The notes under the pieces are model-generated. The model made no database searches, was not told the DNA's origin, and was given only the letters and a program-made list of their open reading frames with translations. A program made the position numbers and the translations under genes. Positions 1 through 11,427 of a DNA stretch of 64,000 bases are shown here, in pieces. Position 1 is the first letter of the stretch; each line of letters starts with the position of its first letter. Location of the stretch: contig CAMXCT020002024.1 of the NCBI GenBank assembly GCA_947184155.2, positions 576,938-640,937 on the forward strand, in the 5' to 3' direction. This stretch comes from Cladocopium goreaui. Lineage: Eukaryota > Sar > Dinophyceae > Suessiales > Symbiodiniaceae.

Positions 1-230
1 CCTGCATGAAACTGTGTTATGTGAGAGGGTCTACAGATAGCAAGAGCTGGCCGTTGGGAGTGTCGATGAACGTATTGCAATGGTGGTTAGTTTAGCCATG
101 TCAAGTCCATGACGGTTTGGAAGAACAGAGGTTGATGATGTTGATGGATGTTGGATGTTTTTTTTTCAGGCTTTCCCATGGTTTTTGTGCGGTTTTCCAC
201 CCGAACCAAGACCCAACTGTTCTGTTTCAG

Positions 231-2287
231 GTGCCTCTGGAGGGTTGGGTTCAGATCGTGCTCTTCTTGGGCCACTATGAGGGCTACTTCTGGCGCCAGG
301 ACCCCAAGCGTGCCCCAGGTGACTATGAAGGCGCAACTGGCTCGGATGTCGTGCTGGAACAGGGAAACGACATGATGTGAAGCTTCCAAAACCATCACCT
401 ATCAAAGAAGAAGTCATCCTGTGAGAATCCCAACCTACTGAACCAGGCACGTCGCTGTTGATTTTTGCGTCTAAGTGAAATCACCCGGAGTCAACAAGTC
501 ACAAATTTTGGTCCAAAAGCTTGTCCTGAGGTTTCTGAGTTCCAGTGATCTGCCTGGCCAGACTGCTTTGAATTGGTGTTGGCTAGGGTTGTGCTTCATC
601 TTTTTGGTCTCATCTTGTTTTCTGAAACAAAAGGCTCCGTGTGATTTCAGTACGAGCGGGACAATGGGAGCAACAGACCACCTTGTTGGGTGTTCACATA
701 TGAATCATATGAAGCGATAGAATCGGTATGTACATTCATTGGTGAATAAGAAACAACAACGCATATGAATCATATACACATATGAACTATCATACGGACA
801 CACACACACCCACACATACACACACGCACAAGCACACGCACACGCTGACATACATGTCCACTGCAAACTATATATATATATATATACACACACACACATT
901 TGTGTACAGTACATATATATATATACATATTAATATATGTACGTAAGGAATCCCAACAATAAAATCATGACCACTAATCACTTTCCATTGTAGCCATGTT
1001 CTCAAAACACCAAACTGCGCAGGCTACGGCTTCCTGGGTGCGGGCAAGACTCATGGCTGCGATGGTGGAGGTTGTTGTGCCATTGATGGGATTGAAGATA
1101 AGTGAAGGGAGATATGGGGATGGATCAATACCTATGAATTACCATAGTTGGGAAAGATGAACATCTATGACTACCAACCATTTTGGGATTCACCAGAGTA
1201 TCAGGTTTTCAAACGTACCGTGACGAGCAAGCACGATTTTTTTCATGATGGGTCATGGTATACTTTCCTACCAGTCTCTCTACATATACACATTTGACAT
1301 ACATGTATAATCAATTATAATCATGTATACATATGTATGTATTTTTGTACAATGTACATATGTATATATATATATATATACACACATTATAGGCTAGGGA
1401 GCTCAGTGGCTCTTAGTCAGAGACATGTGGCTCACAGCCAGATCTGGCCGAGGAACTTCATCTTTAACTTTGACCCCATTGAGTTCAAGGATCCTGAGGC
1501 GTGGATGGTGCTTGAAACACCTATCAGTAAGAGATGATCCATGTAATCGATGTATGTACATAAATATGACTCAATATCTGTATATATCTGTCTATGCGTC
1601 CATCTGTCTGCCTCTCCACCTACCTACCTACCTACCTACCTACCTACCTACCTAGGTAGCCTAACCTAACCTAACCTAACCTAACCCTACCCTACCTACC
1701 TACCCATCTATCTACCTAGCTATCTAGCTATCTAGCGATCTAGCGATCTATCTATCTACTATCCATCTATCTACCTACCTATCTATCTATCTATCTATCT
1801 ATGAGTCACTGTAACTACGTATAATTATAAGTGCCAAGATTCAACATATGATAACATGCAGATATCAAAGGTGAGTACTCAAGTGATATCCACCCATTGC
1901 ATGGCTTGCACTGGCTAGGTGAGGAAAACCAAGCTGTCGGCCGAGATTGCCAACGGCCGCTTGGTCACTGGGCAGCAATCATTCCATGTACTGCCGCGAT
2001 ACAAGTGAGGTATGCATCAGGTACATGAGGTACGCATATGGGTTTCTACATTTTAACTAGATACTCAGACACAATATAATTACAAAAATGGACAAATAGA
2101 TAGACAACTATATGCACATAATAATATGTACCTTTACAGGAATATATTTGACTTTTTACATGTACACATCACATCAATCCAACCAGGATCCCCACAGCCT
2201 CAGGCCATGGTTGCCTTGATGGCAATGCTCTTCCAAAACGGCACAGTGGGCACCACCGGCCCTGCAATGTGGCTGCCTGCTGCCTAG
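231..2287 (+). CDS. Light-harvesting chlorophyll-binding protein, 3' exons
   Basis: Five exons join in phase: 231-330, 1023-1047, 1453-1498, 1919-1963 and 2204-2287 (stop TAG 2285-2287). The 5' part of the gene lies outside the window. The joined product contains GWVQIVLFLGHYEGYFW, QDPKRAPGDYEGYGFLGAGK, NFIFNFDPIEFKDPE and the third LHC helix LSAEIANGRLAMVALMAM. That helix carries the E-x2-NGR chlorophyll ligand and helix-interaction signature of the LHC/FCP/acpPC superfamily. Family members bind chlorophyll a/c and carotenoid in plastid thylakoids. The 5' splice sites are GC (331), GA (1048), GC (1499) and GT (1964), and all acceptors are AG. Exons of 25, 46 and 45 nt are unusually small. 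The family assignment is strong; the exact subfamily (peridinin-chlorophyll or other) and the upstream exons are unknown. Confidence 0.78.
785..930. repeat. CA and TA microsatellites in LHC intron
   Basis: A (CA)n-rich stretch is followed by (TA)n and then (CA)n and (TA)n again, inside the first visible intron of the light-harvesting gene. No other function is visible. Confidence 0.9.
1337..1390. repeat. AT/TGTA microsatellite in LHC intron
   Basis: A short run of TATGTA and (TA)n lies in the second visible intron of the light-harvesting gene, ending about 60 bases before exon 1453-1498. Confidence 0.8.
1615..1801. repeat. CTAC / CCTAA / CTAT tetranucleotide tract
   Basis: Consecutive runs of CTAC, then CCTAA (about five units), then CTAC and CTAT/CTAG lie inside the third visible LHC intron. 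The CCTAA section resembles a telomere repeat but grades into its neighbours, so it is more likely a slippage product than an interstitial telomere. Confidence 0.85.
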
Positions 2288-3960
2288 GTTGGGATCTGGG
2301 GGTTTGTGGTTGCCAATGATTATGCTTATGAATGATGATTAGTGATTGTTAATGATTATAAATTTAAATGCTTATGCTTAATGATTAGTGATTATTAATG
2401 TGTATCAATGTACATCTTATATATCTATATTGACACACACACACAATTATTCATATAGATCTGACCTCTTGTCCAAAAAATATGTGGTTGGGAATGGGCT
2501 TGACACTGAGCAGGTTAGAGCTGCCAGCAGCTACGTTTCCATCTCCACTTGAACTTGAACATGCAGTGAGTCGAAAAGAGTTTGCTGCGCTGGTCGGGAT
2601 TCCTCATCGCTGATGTGCCGTGAAACCATAGCTGCCATAGCTGATCTTTGGACGATGGCTTCTGATGGGATTTTTGTCCCTATCCATTCTTACGCATTCA
2701 GACCCGCATATCGTCCTGTGCATGAATGTTGAGTTGTAGCTCGTTATACCCAGTCGCTTTGCCGTACAAGATCGCCTGCCATTTCATTGGACAAATTGCG
2801 ATCATGAATACAACGCTGTCAATATGTGCTGCCAAGATCCAGTCTAGTCACTGGTTCCCAAATACCACACGCAACGCCGTAAGACCAGTTAGCCAATTGG
2901 CCAATTACTCAGTGCTGTCAGATATTCATTTTCCGCCTTGCCACTCCGAATGCGCTCAATCAGCCTTGATTTCTCCAAAAAGATGAGGCCAGTCACGTCA
3001 AAAACTGTTTGGCTTGAAGAAAGACGAAGCATTCCAAGTTTGATACGTCCGAATCGAACATATTGCTCAACTTTTGGAAGTAAGCATTCCCATGTGATAC
3101 CGTGGCGTAGAATTCTTTCTCTTCGGGCCGAGGCCTAATCTTGCAAGTGTGGAAACAGTATCGCGGTCAACCCTTATAGACATGCAGGTCTTTTGCATCG
3201 GCTTTGACTTTTCACAGCGTGGTATCAATTTCAAGGTAGGCAGTGGCCAATCACTCCAGACGCCCAGGGCACCTGTAAGCACTAACCTTGCGCCCGAAAC
3301 GAGCGCCAACAATGCACCAGACATTCAGACATTACGTGAAATATCATGAAATTACACTATGAAATGTACGAGTCAGGATAGTCAGGACAGAACAACCAAC
3401 GAAACCCAAACCCAAACCTTCGCATCAGACACAAAATCAATTCGCCTCCGAAACCAAACCCACTGCGTCCAACAATGACATCCATGTGAAAACGATTACG
3501 TGTCATGAACAAAATTATATAAAGCATTATAAAGCTATGGAAACCTGACCCCGGCTTTAGAGATCAAAATCAAATTATATAGTAAATTATCTACAAACCT
3601 AAGTGTGCAATGTAGCTTTTATTTTTGCTACCTATATGCCTATACTGTATACCCGACACAGAACAGGCGATGCAGATCGTGCACTCATGCACCCCTATTT
3701 GGACAATCATGACAATGTATCCGCGACCAAAATAGGTCAAATTGATCCAACTTAATTTGCGACGATTTGGATGAGTTTTAAAGGGTGCTGCCGGTTAGTA
3801 GTTTTCGGCTATCGGCTGACTCGCCGTCCCAAAAGGGTTGTTACTTTTCGTTCTTTCTGTTCAAGTGGATGTTGTGCAAAGTATGCTTCGGTCATGTTGG
3901 GGGGCTAATAACATTTGTTTTGTTTTGGTGATGCTTATCATGCTAATTACGTCAGCACAT
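2288..3960. other. Non-coding stretch after LHC gene
   Basis: This stretch is AT-rich with scattered TA/CA runs (2,320-2,460). Short open frames on both strands near 2,730-3,350 overlap each other and show no recognisable protein pattern. I see no gene here that I can support. Confidence 0.6.
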
Positions 3961-3965
3961 CTTCT

Positions 3966-4175
3966 GCTACGCGTGCGCGTGCATGGCATTGCTCGTTAAC
4001 AGGTTTTCTGTCACGATACTCTGCATGCTACAGTACGCTAACGGATCCCCATTCTGCGCTAACAATTTCTCTGCCGCGCTTGTGCGTACACTGCATGCTA
4101 CGCTGACAGATCTTTTGCCAGGCTTGCACATACATTGCACGCTACGCCAACAGATTTTCTGCTACGCTTGCGCAT
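3966..4175. repeat. Imperfect ~65-bp tandem repeat
   Basis: About three diverged copies of a unit built around CTGCATGCTACGCTAACAG followed by TTCTGC and a GCGCATACA-like end. An open frame runs through it, but the repeat itself explains that, so it is not called a gene. Confidence 0.65.
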
Positions 4176-5300
4176 ACAATCTGAGGGACCCGCAAGAGAA
4201 AGGGTCCAGGGAGGGAACTAGATTCTTATTGGGACCCTCTACGGCGCGCAGTCATCATACCAACGGTCCTGTGCGGATCAGTTTGTTCGACCAATTTTGC
4301 AAGAAACCAAATTTTGTGTTTGTTTTGGACATAGCTACACCTACTCAGGAAATATATATATGGAAATATAATGAAATATAACGCTTTCTTCTTTTAATTT
4401 CTCAGTTTTAGAAACCATGAATTATGAACTTTAGCACTTGTATATTTCCAGTTTCGTAGTTCGCTCCGGTGCACCCGTCGGATAATAAAAGTGGCGCAAG
4501 GACCTCAACCTGTCTGATGGTTTGAATTTGGTTCGGTCAATTCAGCTGTCACCATGCGCATGAAACAAGGCCTGCTGCAATGAATCTAACGATGACCTTG
4601 GATGACGCTCAACATATGTTTGTAGTATTTTGTAATGATGTTTGAAAACCATGCATGTGCTTCGTTTCTAGCATTCATAAACGGTTTCCAATGTTTCAAG
4701 TGTCTGCGACGGTATGAAATCACTTTGGGGTGACGAACGGCCACATGCACAACAGCATGCACGCAACGATGATCCAACCCAATCGCAATCATAAAAACGT
4801 TCCGGGTTTGAACAATCAGCCAATAGGAAATCCAATTGAACTCGGATCCAGCGAACGTTCATATGTCCTGTTTGCGCAGTCAACCAGGGCCAACCGATTC
4901 AAAATATCCACGGCTGTTCCTCGGTCCGTCACTGCATCCAATGACATCAATATCGTCAAGATCAAGACACCTTCCAATACAAACATTGAAATCACAAACT
5001 AACAAAGGAAAGGCTCCATCACGAGCACATTTTTCCAACAGGACATTGAGCAATTCGTTCACCTCTTCCACTGCTTCATCAATATATTAGAATATATGTA
5101 AGATAGAATGTCCGATGCAACGCCATTAAAATGCTGGAAAAATGTCGGGTGACATATCAGATTTAATGACCTCTAAACTTTAACGGCAAAACAAATTCGA
5201 TAGAACGGCGGATTGCTGGAAGTAATTCCCCACATCTTTGTGTGGGGTTCTTGTTTTTGGTTCTGCACTCCCGCCCCGTCCCCGTCCTGTCCTCCCGCCG
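4176..5300. other. Non-coding stretch
   Basis: No repeat family or convincing coding pattern is seen. Overlapping short frames on both strands at 4,590-5,090 look random. Confidence 0.5.
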
Positions 5301-5307
5301 CCTGCCT

Positions 5308-6290
5308 CACACACAACTTACTCACACAGAACTTGTCCACACACAACTTACTCACACACAACTTGTCCACACACAACTTACTCACACACAACTTGTACTC
5401 ACACACACACAACTTGTCCACACACAACTTGCTCACACACAACTTGTCCACACACAACTTACGCTCACACAACTTGATCACACACAACTTGATCACACAC
5501 ACAACACACACACACAACTTGCTCACACACAACTTGTCCACACACAACTTGTCCACACACAACTTACGCTCACACAACTTGATCACACACAACTTGTCCA
5601 TACACACAACACACTCACACACAACTTGCTCACACACAACTTGTCCACACACAACTTACTCTCACACAACTTGATCACACACAACTTGTCCACACACACA
5701 TACACAACACACACACACAACTTGCTGATGCACAACTTGTCCACACACACAACTTACGCTCACACAACTTGATCACACACAACTTGTCCACACACACAAC
5801 ACACACAACTTGCTCACACACAACTTGTCCACACACAACTTACTCTCACACAATTTGATCACACACAACTTGTCCACACACACACACACACAACACACAC
5901 ACAACTTGCTCACACACAACTTGCTCACACACAACTTGTCCACACACAACTTACGCTCACACAACTTGATCACACACACAACACACACACACAAAAAAAA
6001 ACTTGCTCACCCACACAACTTGTCCACACACACACACACACACACACACACAACTTGCTCACACACAACTTGTCCACACACACAACTTGCTCACACACAC
6101 ACACAACTTGATCACACACAACTTGTCCACACACACACACACAACACACACAACACACACAACACACACAACACACACACAACATGCTCACACAGAACTT
6201 GCTCACACACAACTTGCTCACACACAACTTGTCCACACACAACTTACTCACACACAACTTGTCCACACACAATCACACACAACTTACTTT
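5308..6290. repeat. CA-rich minisatellite (ACTTGTCCACACACA-type)
   Basis: Nearly 1 kb of about 15-bp units alternating ACTTGTCCACACACA, ACTTGCTCACACACA, ACTTACTCACACACA and ACTTGATCACACACA, with (CA)n expansions. Because the unit is a multiple of three, long His/Thr or Cys/Val/Leu frames run through on both strands. They are by-products of the repeat and not genes. Confidence 0.95.
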
Positions 6291-6655
6291 GCGCGGCAGG
6301 AGTGGCACTTGGTGACATCGACGTGCATTCTGCGTGGCAGGTGTGGCACTTATGGCACTGGACTGGCTCTGGTGGCGCGCTTGGGTACTTTGGTCGCCGC
6401 GGCTGTTTGTGTGTGGCAGGCGTGGCACTTGGCGACATGGACCGTCCCTTTGCGTGGCCGTGGCACTTGGCGACATCGACGTGCATTCTGCGTGGCAGGC
6501 GTGGCACTTATGGCACTGGACTGGCTCTGGTGGCGCGCTTGGGTACTTTGGTCGCCGCGGCTGTTTGCGTGGCAGGCGTGGCACTTGGCGACATTGACCT
6601 TCACTTTGCGTGGCAGGCGTGGCACTTATGGCACTGGACTGGCTCTGGTGGCACA
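6291..6655. repeat. GC-rich tandem segment with GTGGCAGGCGTGGCACT core
   Basis: An island of G+C-rich sequence sits inside the CA-rich array. It contains repeated TGCGTGGCAGGCGTGGCACT cores and repeated segments reading GGACTGGCTCTGGTGGCGCG and TTTGGTCGCCGCGGCTGTTT, at irregular spacing of about 120-160 bp. The same core recurs far away at about 30,919. Confidence 0.85.
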
Positions 6656-6925
6656 CAACTTTGTCACAGATTCCTTTCGCGCACAACTTTGTCACACAAG
6701 CCTTTCACACACAATTTTGTCACACAACTCTTTCACACACAACTTTGTCACACACAATTCGTTCACGCATAACTCTTTCACACACAACTTTGCCACATAC
6801 ATCTCTTTCACAAACAATCTTTTACACAACTTTGTCACGTACGACTCTTTCACACTCAACACTTTTACATACACAAACTTACACACACACACAACACTGC
6901 CACACACAGCTCTTTCACCCAACCT
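6656..6925. repeat. ACAACTTTGTCACAC / TCTTTCACAC array
   Basis: Degenerate 14-15-bp units related to the CA-rich array on the other side of the GC-rich island, alternating ACAACTTTGTCACAC and ACTCTTTCACACAC. Confidence 0.9.
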
Positions 6926-8880
6926 GTCGTGCACCATCTCCTTTCCTTCCTGCCTTTCCCATCTCATTTTCACATCTGCTTGGTGGGGTTATCCGGTCCT
7001 TTAATGCACTCTTTCCTCAGTTTAAGTTTAATCTTGGTTTATGTAGGAAAGGTCGGACAATTGAACGCAATTGGCAATGCCCAGGTACAAGTGCATGGGG
7101 TCAAACATTGAAACCTTCAGATGGCAACTTGATGCACCATGATGCGCCACCGTCCACCGGACGTCAACCACACCAGCTGCGCCATCCATGCTGTTCTCGC
7201 GGATGTGAGCGGCGTGGGGGCTGCCGCAAGCTGCCACCTCCTTGACAATTCGCCTGGGAATACGTGGCGAAATAACCTTAACGCACGCTTACACATTGAC
7301 TACCTTTCCATGTCGTTACGATTTCCACCCCTTCAAATCGCAGACTGCGGCCCGCAGGGGCATGGGCAAACTAAGAATCACAGCGACCAACGCGGTCAAA
7401 AGACACGTCGCAAAAACGCTCCCAACCTTGATGTGTTCGCGATTTTTGGTGCAACTGTTTTTTTAAATTATAGAGCCCACCAGTGAGCTGGGACTTGTCG
7501 GAGGCCCTCAAAGTTTTAAGAAACCTATGTACTTATTTCATGAATCTGTGTCAAAAAATGCATATCTCCGAACTCATGAGCGTTCAAACAAAAAGGTGGA
7601 AAAGCGAAACGCTGACACGACACGCGCTACTCTTTTATTCTGTTTTCGATGGGTTGTAGCAAATGAGTTGGGCGGTGGTGCATTTTGATGCGTTTTTGAC
7701 ATCCTTGAACAAAACATGAGATAGACAAACTCTGACGCAAGGAGATTCCTATCCCATGTGTTCGGAAACAAAGATGGAAACGCATCAAAATGCAGTAGTT
7801 CCCAGCTCATGTGCTGCACTCCGTTTAGGTGATAGATATTTGGGTTGGTGGATCATCGATAGTATGCCTTTGGATACCCTTTTGCCCCGCCCTGCTACGG
7901 GATTGCGCCGGAGCAAACCATGCAAAGACCCTGACATTGGTTCGAAAAAACATCAGGGGAAAACAACCAGAAAGTGAAAAATGTTTTCAAATACATAATG
8001 AAAGGAAGGGACCATGTTGTCGCTATTAAACGCATGTGGCAACCAACTGCAAGTCAATCTTGTCAGCAGCTCCCGCCATTATGTAATCCGATAAGACATG
8101 CCAACGTGAGATAGGTTTTTTTTTGATCAATCTTGTCAGCAATCCCTGCCCCCACCATGCGATCAAACACACCAAACCATGTGAGATAGGACTTGTAATG
8201 AACTTCTGGCAAAAAAAACTCCACTAACAAATAAGGTTAGACATGATCGCAACTGCAGGACTTTTTATGAACATTTTTACACGGAAGTTTGCTAGATCGT
8301 GTCAACCGAACTTCTTGTGAACATCACAAATAGAATTGTCAGACAAACGCCAGTGCAGAGGATTCTCAACATCTTAATGCGAAGACCTCGTAAAGAGGAT
8401 TTGAAGAGGATTTCCACAAGATCTTGTCACAAGGACCTGTATGAAAGTATGTAAGGGTTTTGGAGAATTTCACCCGAACCATCCCGGAACTATTAAACAA
8501 ATTCTCACAAGGACCGATGCAAGTTCATGCAAGGGCACCAAACAACTTGCCACAAGATTCCCACAAGGGCTTTTCACAAAGACTGGTACAAGACCGTGAC
8601 CAAAATCTCCATGTTAAGCCACCCAGAGAGAAACTCACAAGGTCGTCATAAAAGGACCTTCTGTTGCCCGAACGGATCGGAGAAGATCGTGAGACAAAAA
8701 CCACTCAACTGCCACCCAAATGAGTTTTCATACAAGCGCCTTACCACATGGCATCTGCAACATCTTCAGGCAAGGATCCCTTAAAGAGGACCCCACCAGG
8801 TTCTCCATAACATCTTCTGTCAAGGACCTGTGCAGGATCATGCCACGACCTCCTGGAAATGAATTTGCCAGAATTTGCGA
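6926..8880. other. Non-coding stretch
   Basis: No repeat array and no convincing gene. Open frames near 7,140-7,490 overlap on both strands and lack recognisable motifs. From about 8,200 to 8,880 the sequence has recurring CACAAGGAC and CACAAGATC words, perhaps a very degenerate repeat. Confidence 0.5.
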
Positions 8881-8889
8881 GGATCTCCA

Positions 8890-9475
8890 CAAAAACCTGC
8901 TTACGCAAGAATTTACCGCCAAAATGCCGCACCCCAGGTCCGGGACAACCATTTTGTGCAAACCCGCGCGGTCGAAATGAATTTAGACATGTCACAAAAA
9001 TTATTTTATAGTAGAATTCTCGGGTAATATGCCGCAGACCACGACCAAGGAAGGCTCGCGCGGCGGACTTTGTGCGAGTTTGCGCCGCCGAATGCGCATG
9101 GACATGTCACAAGGGCAATTTCGCGCGAGAATTTTCAAGTAAAATGCCGCAGACCAAAATCAAGGAAAATTCGTGCGGCAGAGTTTGTGCGAGCCTTCGC
9201 CGTTGAAATTCACTTGGACATGGAACAAACACAATTGTACGCAAGAATTCGTGGGTAAAATGACGCGCCCCGGGGCCGGGACAATCATTTTGTGCGAACC
9301 CGCACAGTCGAAATGCAAACGGACATGCGTGAGGAGGGTTTTCATGCGAGAATTCTCGCGTAAAATGTGGCTGGCCGAGGTCAACACAAATTTGTGCGGC
9401 AGAGTTCGTGCGAACCTGCAGGGTTGATATGTACTTGGACATTTTACAACAATATTTTTACGTGATAGTTTGTCG
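8890..9475. repeat. ~110-bp tandem repeat, five to six copies
   Basis: Units begin near 8,905, 9,013, 9,127, 9,242, 9,347 and 9,460. Each carries GAATTCTCGNGTAAAATGCC, then a clause with CATTTTGTGCGAACCCGC or TTTGTGCGAGTTTGCGCC, then TTGGACATGNCACAA. Copies are diverged but clearly aligned. Small frames on both strands follow the repeat and are not genes. Confidence 0.8.
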
Positions 9476-10033
9476 GGGGAAAACTGGAAACTGGATGGAA
9501 CACCCTGCTCAAGTTAAACACCGGCCTTAACCCTTTCCGTACAAACTCGTCCATGTGGACATAGTGGGGGGAAAACGGCGGTAACGGTTGGGATTAATTC
9601 CATTGGTGCTCAGTGACGCCCGAGGAAGTGAACCACAAAGAGGAAGAAAAAGGAAAAACCGGGAAACAACAAATTCGAAAAAAAACATACACCAGCATTA
9701 GACCCCAAACAGCAATACTTGCGCATTTTGCCCGCATGTCTTGAATCATCATGTGCCGCCGGCGACATTGACATCTGCCGCTATGAACTCGGTGGGGAAC
9801 CGACCACCAATTTGGGAATCGGGTTTACAAACAAACCCTTGTACTGACTCTTACAGGCCATGTGCCAAACACAGCACAAACATTCTGACCGAGAACTGCT
9901 GTTCCTCAGTTGCCACGGGAAACTGTCTTTGTGACACCTCAAAGAAGAGCATCCAAGCAAAAACTAGTCTGAAACCCGTGGTGCTTCTTATTAGGCCCAA
10001 GATTAGGTCAGGAGGAGTAGAGGTTCGAAAGCC

Positions 10034-11427
10034 ATGGCAGAGAGGGGAGGAGACAAAAGTCGAACGCCAAAAGAGACAAAGGAAAAAGAGAAACAGGAAA
10101 AAAACAAAGGAAGAGAGGCAAAGGCAAAAAAAAAAAATTGAAGAAGGCATTGGTTTTCTCGCCAGAAACACCGCCGACACAACTTAAGAAAACAAAATTC
10201 CAAGACGATACAGAAACTCCAAAGGAACATCAATCAAATTGTGAGAAAGGAGAAGGATGAACCGGCAAGTTCATCAAACAGGCAGCGAGCACCAGCCATG
10301 AAACTGACAACAGAAAAACTTGAACAAATGACTGTCAATTCACCAGTGAGAGAGGATGGCACCAAAACACCTTTGAAAATTCCGCCGCAACCGCAAAGAA
10401 CCACAAATACGAGTGCAACACTGAGTTCAAGAACGGAGGATTCGGAGTTGGAGAGACAAAAACCAAAGAAGAAGAGGAAGAAAAAAAAATCTAGCCAAAA
10501 TGCCCCTGGATGAGATGAAGGCTGAATTGACCAGATTGAGAAGGAGACACAGAGAAAATCAGGACAACACAGACAAGAAAATCCATGAAATTGATCAGTG
10601 ACTGAAAGAAACCACATACGATGTAGAATCTCATGCCAGGATCAATGCCCACTTGTTGTTCAAGCAGCTTCAGCAGGACGCGATGCAAATTTCAATGTCA
10701 CTTTCAATTGAAGGTTTCCCAAAAAAGGCCTCAGTAGAAGATCGAAAAACTTTCGCAAACTGGCTGGACTTTCGCAAACTGGCTGGTTGAACAAGCGAAG
10801 CGCAAAGATTCGGGCTTCCAAGTGAGCTTAAAGAACACCAAGGGCGACCTTTCAAACATAATCATGGTGAGTTCTCGTCGGCTTGGCACCCCAATCAGGC
10901 CTTCCAGTTCATACCAGTTCTACATTGATAACTACGTTCACAGAAAGAAAAAAAAATTGTTTTCAGCGTCCACGGTTCGGGCAACCAACACAGAAATGAA
11001 TTTACGCAAAACCCTAAGTGAAAATGCAAGAATGAGAGGGTATTTTTTGAAAGCGGCAATGGAAGCAAGCAATGAAATCCCAGAAGAAGAACGACCAGAG
11101 TTCTTCCCATCGTGGAATGAGCATGCAGTGAAGAGCCGTGAGTACCAAGACTACCTCGTCTGGTTGCACTTCTCTTATGCTACTGCGACTTGTCACGTCT
11201 TTGTGGATGAGCCCCTTTTCGATACGTTCCAAGCCACTTTCGAAGATAAATTGGAGCAAATATCCCCAAACAAGACGCAGACGAAAGGAAAAGGCAAAGG
11301 AAACGCGCAACACGAAACAAGAAAAGGCAGAAGCAAGGGAGTCTACGCAGGTCTTGACTTCAGTTTTGACGCGAAGATTCCCTTTGGTGCAAGTACATTT
11401 CAGTGCATGATTGGCGACACAACATAG
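10034..11427 (+). pseudogene. LINE ORF1, broken
   Basis: The region starts with an ATG and a very basic Lys/Glu-rich segment (10,034-10,255, ends in a stop). It continues in another frame (10,241-10,513) with more Lys-rich sequence, then a charged coiled-coil-like stretch (MKAELTRLRRRHRENQDN), and ends in a 201-codon frame (10,822-11,427). That frame has a conserved-looking body, a KGKGKGN basic patch and a stop. Frameshifts separate the parts. A short direct duplication (CTTTCGCAAACTGGCTGG, about 10,748-10,787) is an obvious lesion. Placement before the endonuclease ORF suggests an RNA-binding ORF1; the fold was not recognised. Confidence 0.6.

Noticed and set aside
992-1012. Resemblance to the dinoflagellate spliced-leader sequence (GTAGCCATGTTCTCAA)
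   Set aside because: Only a partial match, inside an LHC intron, without the conserved TTTTGG core; likely chance.
1661-1690. CCTAA run as an interstitial telomere
   Set aside because: Only about five units, grading into CTAC and CTAT repeats on both sides.
5213-7004. Long His/Thr/Leu and Cys/Val/Leu open frames on both strands
   Set aside because: They run exactly through the 15-bp CA-rich array and change with its unit; a repeat whose length is a multiple of three keeps frames open without coding.
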